From Sulfurimonas sp. (GTDB lineage: Bacteria; Campylobacterota; Campylobacteria; Campylobacterales; Sulfurimonadaceae): DNA of 20,497 bases. Below are positions 15,071-20,497 of the stretch, one piece after another. Each line of letters starts with the position of its first letter. Position 1 is the first letter of the stretch. Under the pieces are notes generated by a model. The model was given only the letters and a program-made list of their open reading frames with translations. It was not told where the DNA came from and searched no databases. The DNA lies in the NCBI GenBank assembly GCA_022712845.1, contig JAFLJV010000076.1, positions 1 through 20,497 of the forward strand, written 5' to 3'. Made by a program: the position numbers and the translations under genes.

Positions 15071-15155
15071 TTAAATATTGTGCTTTTTATCTTATACTTT
15101 TACTGGTTCCATCTTTTCCAAAATGGAATCTTCTCTATCATCTGTTAATTAAGTC

Positions 15156-15171
15156 ATATTTGATTAAATAT
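15156..15171. promoter_or_regulatory. Palindrome upstream of the dinJ-like antitoxin
   Basis: ATATTT-GATT-AAATAT has perfect 6-bp arms and ends 11 bases before the -10 box. It is a plausible operator for autoregulation by the ribbon-helix-helix antitoxin, but AT-rich palindromes also arise by chance. Confidence 0.45.
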
Positions 15172-15182
15172 CCCAAATGGTG

Positions 15183-15188
15183 TATAAT
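15183..15188 (+). promoter_or_regulatory. -10 box of the dinJ-like antitoxin
   Basis: A consensus TATAAT in GGTGTATAATAA lies 17 bases before the start codon. The AAAAGGAT site lies between them, so the leader would be short. Confidence 0.55.
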
Positions 15189-15205
15189 AATAAAAAGGAT
15201 ATATT

Positions 15206-15460
15206 ATGAGTAAAGTACAAACAAGCTTGCGATTAGATGCAGATAAATTATCAGAAGCAAAAAAAATACTAAAAGATTTAGGTCTTAATTTTACAGACGC
15301 TGTTAATATATTTACAAATATGGTAGTAGCAAACAAAGGTTTACCTTTTGATGTGAAAATACCTACAAAAGAGTTTAAAAAATCCATAGATGAACTTAAA
15401 AATAAAGATGGTAAAAGTTTTAAAAATGTAAATGAGCTTTTTAAAGATTTAGATAGTTAA
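15206..15460 (+). CDS. RelB/DinJ-family antitoxin
   Basis: The 84-residue protein has an N-terminal ribbon-helix-helix segment (VQTSLRLDADKLSEAKKIL, then DLGLNFTDAVNIFTNMVV). The C-terminal linker KGLPFDVKIPTKEF and the tail would wrap the toxin. AAAAGGAT gives a good start. The expected partner, a YafQ toxin, follows immediately but is broken. The protein may survive as a free repressor or as an antidote to related toxins elsewhere. Confidence 0.9.
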   Translation: MSKVQTSLRLDADKLSEAKKILKDLGLNFTDAVNIFTNMVVANKGLPFDVKIPTKEFKKSIDELKNKDGKSFKNVNELFKDLDS

Positions 15461-15729
15461 TATACTCACTGTTTAGAACTGCCTCTTAAAAAAAACAGTA
15501 TAAAAAATTATTTTTATCAGATAAAGAGTTAGTTAAAGAGATAGTTACTCTTTTAGCTCAAGATATAACACTTGACGAAAAATATAAAGACCATAAGCTT
15601 ACTGGAAATTTTAAAGACTTAAGAGAGTGCCATGTTAAACCAGACTTACTTCTAATATATAAAATCAATGATGATATTTTAGAGCTTGCACTAGTTCAAG
15701 TTGGAAATCACGGTTCACTTTTTAAGTAA
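15460..15729 (+). pseudogene. Degenerate YafQ-type mRNA interferase toxin
   Basis: From about 15490 the frame reads KKQYKKLFLSDKELVKEIV, KYKDHKLTGNFKDLRECH, KPDLLLIYKI and VGNHGSLFK, clearly YafQ. The catalytic His residues of KDH, ECH and NHG, the Asp of KPD and the terminal Phe are kept. The Trp common after that Asp is Leu. The 5' end is ruined: where the start should be (15460) the codon is ATA, the next codons drift from the family, and TAA interrupts at 15487-15489. No ATG, GTG or TTG occurs in frame over the following 20 or so codons. No functional toxin should be made. Confidence 0.85.
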
Positions 15730-15745
15730 AGTAATTACAACTATT

Positions 15746-16057
15746 TTAAACATCTACTTTAATATTCTCAGAAGTCAAAAGCATATTTTCACCTATCTCT
15801 AGTTTGATAATATGTTCGCCACCTTTTTTGGTGTAAAGATTGTATATCTTAGTATCCCATCTTTTTATATAAACTCCATCGAAGCTTTTTATCAATACGC
15901 CCTCTCCACTATATAGTTTTATATTTTTTAAGGGAGCAGTTCTATCCTCTTCTTTCATCTCAGCATTTTTTTTACTTCTATATATAAAGTAGTTAATCCC
16001 AAAAACAAGTATCGTAAAAGCTATAATTACTGGAACATCTAAATTTTCTAGTGACAT
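15746..16057 (-). CDS. Small membrane-anchored protein, unknown
   Basis: The 103-residue protein has one N-terminal membrane segment (residues 8-26, VPVIIAFTILVFGINYFIY), then YRSKK as a likely stop-transfer, and a beta-rich domain with VLIKSFDGVYIKRWD and HIIKLEIGENM. The basic residues just after the segment suggest the soluble domain is cytoplasmic. AAGGA lies nine bases before the ATG. It follows hrpB by 35 bases on the same strand and may be co-transcribed. The family is not recognised. Confidence 0.6.
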   Translation of the reverse strand: MSLENLDVPVIIAFTILVFGINYFIYRSKKNAEMKEEDRTAPLKNIKLYSGEGVLIKSFDGVYIKRWDTKIYNLYTKKGGEHIIKLEIGENMLLTSENIKVDV

Positions 16058-16092
16058 TATTGTTTTTCCTTCATTTTATTAAATTTTTACCC

Positions 16093-18615
16093 TCAAGGGC
16101 ACCTAATCATCATATGTTTTTTAGTTTTACTAGTGGCAATCGCTTCAAAAGGATCCTCTGGCCAATAGTGTCTTTTGTATTTACCTCTTACTTCTTTTCT
16201 AACTTCAGCATACGAGTTTTCCCAAAAACTTTTTAAGTCGTAAGTTATTTGCATAGGAGTCATAGCTGGTGTAAGCAAATGAACTTGTAAAGCCAAAGTA
16301 TTGTTAAGTACTTTTGGTGTCTCATGCAGTCCAAAAACTTCTTGTATCTTTACACTCATAGATGGTTTTTCATAGTCTGCGTAATCTATATGTATATTTG
16401 AGCCACTTGGAACTTTAACACTCGATGGTGCCATAGTATCTAAAAGCTGTTGTTTATCCCATGGAAGAAGTGATAGTAACATTGTGTAAACATCTAGTGC
16501 TTCTAATGCTTTTATAGTTGTAACACCTGAAAGATATGGTCCTAACCAAGTATCAAGTGTGTTTAGTAAAGTCTCATCACTAAAGTCCACAAATTCCTGA
16601 TGATGGTTTAAAAAGTTTACTCTGTTTTTAAGTATAGTAGCTTTTTTACTCCAAGTTAGTAACCCTAAACCCTCTTTTTTTACTAAATCTAAAATCAATT
16701 TTTTAAAGTTTTGTTTTGCAGATGATTGACTTGGTTTTGAGTAAAGTTGAAGTTGTAAAAAATGAGCACTCTCTCTTATGTCAAACTTCTTAGCCTCTTT
16801 GTTATAAGTAATAGACTCTCTTTTTACTATAAATGAAGAAAAGTATTCCTCTATCTCAGCCATTGTAATACTAAGAGCTTGGTTTATAATAGAGTCTCTA
16901 TCATGTGCATATAGATTTGCTACAACTAAATACTCTTGGTTAAACAAAGAATCTTCAAAATGCAAAATCGCACCCTTTGCATTACTTAGTACATACTTAT
17001 TGTCATTTTTCATTCTTCGTTTTGCTAGCCTATCTGGGTAAGCAAAAAGAAGCAACACACTAAGCATTTCTGTATTAAAAGAGCTACTTTTTTTTGCCAC
17101 TTTTTTAATACTTTTTAATTTCCTATAAAAAAATTCAGCTCCAGTTATAACCTCTTTGGCTTTAAATTTATTTATATACTCACTATCAAAATCTTTCTCA
17201 TAAAGATGTGTAAACCTTGATGATATATCGCTATCTCTCTGTGAATTTTTGAAGATATCTTTTTCGCCTAAAAGTGAAGCTAAAAGACAAGCTTCATAAG
17301 CAAATCCTAAATCATTTGCTTTTAAAATCATGTAAGCAAATCTTGGATGGAGTCCTAAACTAAGAGCATCTTTCCCAAAAGATGTAATTTTAAATGAATC
17401 ATCAAGCATAGCAAGCTCTTTTAAAACTTCTTTAGAGTCTTGGATGATGTTTGTATTAGGAATATCTAAAAATTTCAACTCATCAAACTCATCAACTCCC
17501 CATAAAGATAAATCTAAAATAAGTGATGTTAAATCTGCACGGAGTATTTCAGGTTTAGTGGATTGTTGCAGTATCTTTGACTCATGCCAAAGTCTGTAAC
17601 ATATTCCATTTGAGAGTCGTCCAGCCCGTCCAGCTCTTTGAACAGCCGAATCTTTTGATATAAATGTCAACTCCAAATGATCCATAGCGTTTGAATAGTT
17701 GTATCGTGATTGTTTCTCCAAACCAGAATCTATTACTACTTTTACACCCTCTATGGTTAAAGATGTTTGAGCTATGTTTGTACTAAGGATGATTTTTCGT
17801 TTTGATGATTTAGATATAGCTTTGTCTTGTTCATTTTTTGTGAGTGAAGAGTAAAGAGGTAATACTAAAATATCTTTAACTTTGGAAGAGTTCAAAAGTG
17901 AGGTTTGCAGATTTTTTATCTCTTTAACACCTGCTAAAAATACTAAAATATCCCCATCATTCTCTTGTATAGCTTTAAGTGTTGTGCTTAAAAGTAAACT
18001 GTTTAAAGACCTAAAATCAGGTTGCGAAGTTTTGATATCTAAGTATTCATTTTGAACTTCATACATTTTACCTTTTGAAGTAATAACTGGGACTTCTCCA
18101 AGTAAAGAGGAAATCTCCTCAGAATTAAGTGTAGCAGACATAATCAAAATTTTTAAATCATCACGTAAAAGTTCTTGAACCTGCAAAGATAGTGCTAACG
18201 ATAAATCAGTATGAATACTCCGCTCATGAAACTCATCAAAGATAATCATAGCCACATCCCCCAAAGTCTGGTCACTTTGAAGTTTACGAATCAAAATAGC
18301 TTCTGTAACAACTAAAATCTTGGTGTTCTTAGTATATACGCTATCCATCTTCACTTGATAACCAACACTTTGCCCCAACTCTTCACCTAAAAGTTTCGCC
18401 ATCTGAGTAGCAACCATGCGAGCAGCTACACGACGAGGTTCTAACATGATAATTATCTTATCTCCAAGCCAAACCTCTTCAAGCAAAGAGATAGGAACAA
18501 CAGTACTTTTCCCTGCACCGGGAGGAGCTTGTAAAATAAGTGTTGAGTTAGTTTGTAATGAGCTTTTTAAATCTTCTAAGACTTCATGTATTGGTAGGTT
18601 TATCATATTGAGCAT
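16093..18615 (-). CDS. hrpB: ATP-dependent helicase HrpB
   Basis: The 840-residue DEAH helicase carries APPGAGKSTVVP (motif I, near residue 30), EPRRVAARM (Ia), DEFHERS (II), SATLN (III), STNIAQTSLTIEGV (V) and QRAGRAGRLSNG (VI). The HrpB-specific C-terminal region ends WPEDPFEAIATSKTKKH. The role of HrpB is poorly known; it is probably an RNA or RNA-protein remodeller. The family N-terminus is matched from MINLPIHEVL, so ATG at 18606 is as good as 18615. Neither has a ribosome binding site. TATAAT at 18630-18625 lies inside the end of the dead toxin, only nine bases before 18615, so the mRNA may have almost no leader. Confidence 0.93.
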   Translation of the reverse strand: MLNMINLPIHEVLEDLKSSLQTNSTLILQAPPGAGKSTVVPISLLEEVWLGDKIIIMLEPRRVAARMVATQMAKLLGEELGQSVGYQVKMDSVYTKNTKILVVTEAILIRKLQSDQTLGDVAMIIFDEFHERSIHTDLSLALSLQVQELLRDDLKILIMSATLNSEEISSLLGEVPVITSKGKMYEVQNEYLDIKTSQPDFRSLNSLLLSTTLKAIQENDGDILVFLAGVKEIKNLQTSLLNSSKVKDILVLPLYSSLTKNEQDKAISKSSKRKIILSTNIAQTSLTIEGVKVVIDSGLEKQSRYNYSNAMDHLELTFISKDSAVQRAGRAGRLSNGICYRLWHESKILQQSTKPEILRADLTSLILDLSLWGVDEFDELKFLDIPNTNIIQDSKEVLKELAMLDDSFKITSFGKDALSLGLHPRFAYMILKANDLGFAYEACLLASLLGEKDIFKNSQRDSDISSRFTHLYEKDFDSEYINKFKAKEVITGAEFFYRKLKSIKKVAKKSSSFNTEMLSVLLLFAYPDRLAKRRMKNDNKYVLSNAKGAILHFEDSLFNQEYLVVANLYAHDRDSIINQALSITMAEIEEYFSSFIVKRESITYNKEAKKFDIRESAHFLQLQLYSKPSQSSAKQNFKKLILDLVKKEGLGLLTWSKKATILKNRVNFLNHHQEFVDFSDETLLNTLDTWLGPYLSGVTTIKALEALDVYTMLLSLLPWDKQQLLDTMAPSSVKVPSGSNIHIDYADYEKPSMSVKIQEVFGLHETPKVLNNTLALQVHLLTPAMTPMQITYDLKSFWENSYAEVRKEVRGKYKRHYWPEDPFEAIATSKTKKHMMIRCP

Positions 18616-18621
18616 TTATAT

Positions 18622-18854
18622 TTAATTATATACATCTTTTTTATGTCTCACTCTGTATACAATAATGGTATTATCATCTATATCAAATAAGACTCTATAG
18701 TCTTATAGGGTGGAGTAAAGTTAGTTAGTTTTTTGAGGTTAGCTACTTTTGGGAACTCTTCTAATTTTTCAATTTTTGAAAATATTTTTAGAGCTTCTTG
18801 TTTATTTATTTTAGATAAATCTTTAATCGCTTTATAATTGACTTCTACAGTCAT
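18622..18854 (-). pseudogene. RelE-type toxin with internal frameshifting deletion
   Basis: The ATG at 18854 overlaps the antitoxin stop (TAATG), normal for this kind of operon. The frame gives MTVEVNYKAIKDLSKINKQ and then LTNFTPPYK, and soon stops. The rest of the toxin is in another frame: DYRVLFDIDDNTIIVYRVR, HKKDVYN, ending at 18622. The RelE core usually reads PPYRLRVGDYRV here, so RLRVG is missing. The arithmetic fits a 3n+1 deletion, with 13 bases the simplest. A repaired gene would be about 81 codons, the usual RelE size. The toxin must be inactive as it stands. Confidence 0.85.
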
Positions 18855-19081
18855 TAAAAACCAAGCTTCTTTTTTGCTTCTGCTATTGAATAGCTTTTAT
18901 GGTTTTCACTCTTTGTCTGCTCAATGTCTAAATAATCAGGACTATCTTTTTCAATATTTTCAATATCTAATATATCACTTTGTAATCTTATTTTATCAAC
19001 CATACCATTTTTTAGACTATCTACAATAGTTAGAAAAGCATTAAGTTTATCATCTTGAATATCAAGTTGTATAGTTTGCAT
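18854..19081 (-). CDS. Antitoxin of a RelE-type module
   Basis: The 75-residue acidic protein begins MQTIQLDIQDDKLNAFLTIV and ends SYSIAEAKKKLGF. It has the small, acidic, helical form of antitoxins paired with RelE toxins in Campylobacterota. It lacks a clear ribbon-helix-helix or helix-turn-helix motif. AAAAGGTAG precedes the ATG. It runs directly into the broken toxin with a one-base overlap. Function is inferred mainly from this arrangement. Confidence 0.72.
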   Translation of the reverse strand: MQTIQLDIQDDKLNAFLTIVDSLKNGMVDKIRLQSDILDIENIEKDSPDYLDIEQTKSENHKSYSIAEAKKKLGF

Positions 19082-19114
19082 TTTAACTACCTTTTATATT
19101 TATTTAATAGAGTA

Positions 19115-19123
19115 ATTATATCA
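19115..19123 (-). promoter_or_regulatory. Extended -10 promoter of the RelE-module antitoxin
   Basis: TGATATAAT on the minus strand is a consensus extended -10, about 34 bases before the antitoxin ATG and just after the end of the short 19127-19201 frame. Confidence 0.6.
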
Positions 19124-19126
19124 TAT

Positions 19127-19201
19127 TCAATATTTTTCTAAATAGTGGCTAAATGAAAAATATTTTAAGTGGTAAACAGTTTTACCGATGATGATTTCCA
19201 T
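19127..19201 (-). other. 24-codon frame coupled to the third antitoxin, possible toxin stub
   Basis: The ATG overlaps the antitoxin stop (TAATG), just as in the neighbouring module, and reads MEIIIGKTVYHLKYFSFSHY, then LEKY and TGA. It occupies the toxin position but is far too short and I cannot match it to RelE or ParE. It may be the remnant of a deleted toxin or a chance frame. Confidence 0.3.
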
Positions 19202-19401
19202 TAATCAAAAATTTCCTCAAAAGGGATAGTTTGTACTTTATTATCCCTATAGTTTTGAAGTCTTTTTTGTGCTTCATCAGCCCAAACACTATCGACACTA
19301 TCATCAGGTTTGTCTAAACTTTTCGATAGACTCTCTACAACAATATATCGCTCTTGCGAATTAAGTTGCAAAGCCTCTTGTAATATCTGTGCGTTACTCA
19401 T
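19201..19401 (-). CDS. Addiction-module antitoxin (TIGR02574-like)
   Basis: The 66-residue protein reads MSNAQILQEALQLNSQERY, VVESLSKSLD, then VWADEAQKRLQNYR and IPFEEIFD. This matches the 'putative addiction module component' family, whose usual partner is a RelE/ParE toxin immediately downstream. TAGGAAT precedes the ATG. No toxin follows, only a 24-codon frame. It seems an orphan antitoxin. Confidence 0.8.
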   Translation of the reverse strand: MSNAQILQEALQLNSQERYIVVESLSKSLDKPDDSVDSVWADEAQKRLQNYRDNKVQTIPFEEIFD

Positions 19402-19478
19402 GGGATATTCCTAGTTTTAATAAAACAAGTATATACAAATAGTTTTATAAAGCTCATATAATATACAATACGCAAAAT

Positions 19479-19780
19479 ATTTATGAGGTTATAAACCAAA
19501 TATTTACATATATCATTAGTGAACTGGGGGGTGGAGCATATCTCAAAATACTGATGTTTGGGATGATACACCGCTTAAGATTATAAGTGAAGTATTTCCA
19601 AAAATTGGGATGACAAAATGGTTTAAAGATCAACAGCTACATGTAACAAAAGCTATTAATCTAGAGGGTGATTTTAATTAAGACCACTTGTCAAAATATA
19701 GAGTTTTATTTTATATAAACGAAGAAGAGATAAAGATTTTTAATAAATTAGCTATGAATTTCTTTGAAAAAGGCTTCTAA
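19479..19780 (+). pseudogene. Multiply broken gene of unknown family
   Basis: Plus-strand reading gives protein-like sequence in two frames. The first is IYEVINQIFTYIISELGGGA ending near 19544. After a one-base loss the next is QNTDVWDDTPLKII, EVFPKIGMTKWFKDQ, INLEGDFN, a TAA at 19679-19681, then DHLSKYRVLFYINEEEIKIF and a final stop at 19778. The upstream frame has no ATG, GTG or TTG start. Three lesions make this a true remnant, not a sequencing slip. Its 3' end overlaps the 3' end of the Xre gene by 33 bases. Position beside a controller-like regulator hints at a lost restriction or toxin gene, but I cannot name the family. Confidence 0.6.
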
Positions 19781-19978
19781 TGAAATGTCTAATGCTTTTA
19801 CTATTTTTTCGATATTTAACAAGCTGACATTACGTTCACCTCGTTCTACACTTCCCATATAGCTTCTATCCAAATTTGCAATTTGTGCAAATTTTTCTTG
19901 AGAATAACCACGTTGTTTTCGCAACTTTTTCATAGTGGTGCCAAACTTTAAAATAATATTGTTTATATTAGATTCCAT
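19748..19978 (-). CDS. Xre-type helix-turn-helix regulator (controller-like)
   Basis: The 76-residue single-domain protein has the Xre helix-turn-helix at residues 14-60: MKKLRKQRGYSQEKFAQIA, LDRSYMGSVERGERNVSLLN and IVKALDISLEAFF. Size and sequence style match controller (C) proteins of restriction-modification systems and orphan relatives. No methyltransferase or endonuclease gene is intact nearby; a broken gene converges on it. There is no ribosome binding site. TAAAAT lies seven bases before the ATG, consistent with the leaderless mRNAs known for several C proteins. Confidence 0.85.
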   Translation of the reverse strand: MESNINNIILKFGTTMKKLRKQRGYSQEKFAQIANLDRSYMGSVERGERNVSLLNIEKIVKALDISLEAFFKEIHS

Positions 19979-19985
19979 AAGGTTG

Positions 19986-19991
19986 ATTTTA
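19986..19991 (-). promoter_or_regulatory. -10 box for a possibly leaderless Xre mRNA
   Basis: TAAAAT in GATAAAATCAACC is followed by exactly seven bases and the ATG, placing the expected RNA start at the start codon. Confidence 0.4.
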
Positions 19992-20047
19992 TCAAAATGA
20001 ATACAATATATCCACGGACTATAAGTAGCATTTTATATATTTTTAAA

Positions 20048-20053
20048 TATAAT
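20048..20053 (+). promoter_or_regulatory. Candidate -10 box for the 77-residue gene
   Basis: A consensus TATAAT in AAATATAATTAC lies about 60 bases before the start codon, in a spacer without other coding signs. Confidence 0.45.
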
Positions 20054-20114
20054 TACATAGTTTGTAAATAAAGATATTTTGAAGTGATAACAAAATATTT
20101 ATCGAAGGATTATT

Positions 20115-20348
20115 ATGAAAAATAAACAAAAAATTGCTAAATCAGACATTGTCATTGATGTAATAGACAAAATAGACCTTATAAAAGTTGATGTTACTTT
20201 CATGTCAAATCTTTTATCTGCATGGGATATAAAACAAATGGAACTAACATATAAAGATATGATTGGCATGAGTAGAGTATGTGATACTATAAATATACAA
20301 ATAAAAGAATGTGCAGATTTAATAAATTCATTAATCAAAAATAAATAG
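20115..20348 (+). CDS. Hypothetical 77-residue helical protein
   Basis: The protein begins MKNKQKIAKSDIVIDVIDKI and continues VTFMSNLLSAWDIKQMEL and INIQIKECADLINSLIKNK. It looks mainly helical and soluble. GAAGGATT precedes the ATG, which favours this strand over an overlapping minus frame. The ORF6N gene starts eight bases after its stop, so they are probably co-transcribed. The family is not recognised; the location suggests a phage- or island-related gene. Confidence 0.6.
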   Translation: MKNKQKIAKSDIVIDVIDKIDLIKVDVTFMSNLLSAWDIKQMELTYKDMIGMSRVCDTINIQIKECADLINSLIKNK

Positions 20349-20356
20349 AATTTATT

Positions 20357-20497
20357 ATGAATGAAATATCAGTTATAAACGAAGAGGTTATTAAAAATAA
20401 GATTTATTCTATTAGAGGTTTAGAAGTAATGCATGACATGGATTTGGCAGAACTTTATGGGGTTGAAACAAAAGTACTTAATCAAGCAGTTAAGAAA
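20357..20497 (+). CDS. ORF6N-domain protein, N-terminal part only
   Basis: The 47 codons present include KIYSIRGLEVMHDMDLAELY and GVETKVLNQAVKK, the signature of the ORF6N domain, a putative DNA-binding domain from phage antirepressor-like proteins that is also common in bacterial islands. The gene runs off the window. The ATG lacks a good ribosome binding site and is eight bases from the preceding stop, suggesting coupled translation. Confidence 0.88.
   Translation, partial: MNEISVINEEVIKNKIYSIRGLEVMHDMDLAELYGVETKVLNQAVKK

Noticed and set aside
15095..15150. Short minus-strand frame reading like a protein tail (DREDSILEKMEPVKV) between ytoQ and dinJ
   Set aside because: Only about 15 codons, no start and no recognisable family. 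It overlaps a TTCCAT/ATGGAA inverted repeat, so it could be chance.
20099..20338. 79-codon hydrophobic minus-strand frame opposite the 77-residue gene
   Set aside because: No ribosome binding site, and composition typical of the antisense of a Lys/Ile-rich gene. The plus frame has GAAGGATT and a coupled downstream gene.
18622..20497. A new phage-defence island
   Set aside because: The segment has antitoxins, an Xre regulator, a broken gene and the start of an ORF6N gene, but no intact nuclease, ATPase or other effector. More flanking sequence would be needed to claim a system.

Overview
The window is AT-rich bacterial chromosome that looks like Campylobacterota (Epsilonproteobacteria), most likely a Sulfurimonas-like relative. 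The phylum call rests on gene neighbourhoods (glmM / rpsT-prfA; purM next to coaE and dapF), AAGGA-type ribosome binding sites, TATAAT boxes without a clear -35 element, and several TTG starts. The genus is inferred and not proven.

Layout. 1-2870 holds core genes: the 5' 94% of glmM (minus) diverging from rpsT-prfA (plus). After prfA come two TATAAT boxes, a two-hairpin segment with a strong terminator (possible small RNA), and a structured spacer. 3015-4927 is a minus operon of a degenerate spermidine synthase-like gene, coaE and dapF, diverging from purM (5072-6067). 6054-7069 pairs a BamE-like lipoprotein gene with a frameshifted methyltransferase. 7243-8422 is a TetR regulator followed by a carboxymuconolactone decarboxylase/AhpD-like gene, with two operator-like palindromes between them. 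8526-9476 is a secreted metallo-beta-lactamase-fold hydrolase with a TTG start. 9634-11421 is a DEAD-box RNA helicase converging on yaeQ. 11526-12028 holds the initiator tRNA and a cold-shock gene with a possible long leader. 12120-13207 holds a bacteriohemerythrin, a DksA/TraR zinc-finger protein and two very small lysine-rich proteins (48 and 33 aa). 13334-14151 is a translationally coupled pair, a small exported protein and a DEDD exonuclease. 14165-15070 holds an unknown gene and ytoQ.

The accessory part is 15156-15729 and 18622-20497. It carries three antitoxin genes that are each intact, while the toxin after each is dead or absent: a DinJ/YafQ pair whose yafQ lacks a start and has an in-frame stop, a RelE-type toxin with an internal frameshifting deletion, and a third antitoxin followed only by a 24-codon reading frame. 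hrpB (16093-18615) begins six bases after one dead toxin. Beyond these lie a multiply broken gene of unknown function converging on an intact Xre-type regulator, a small unknown gene, and the start of an ORF6N-domain gene.

I found no CRISPR array, insertion sequence, rRNA or clear new defence system. The most notable things are the repeated pattern of kept antitoxin and lost toxin, the candidate small RNA after prfA, the paired TetR operators, and two or three regulator or helicase genes whose -10 boxes sit so close to the start codon that the mRNAs may be leaderless.
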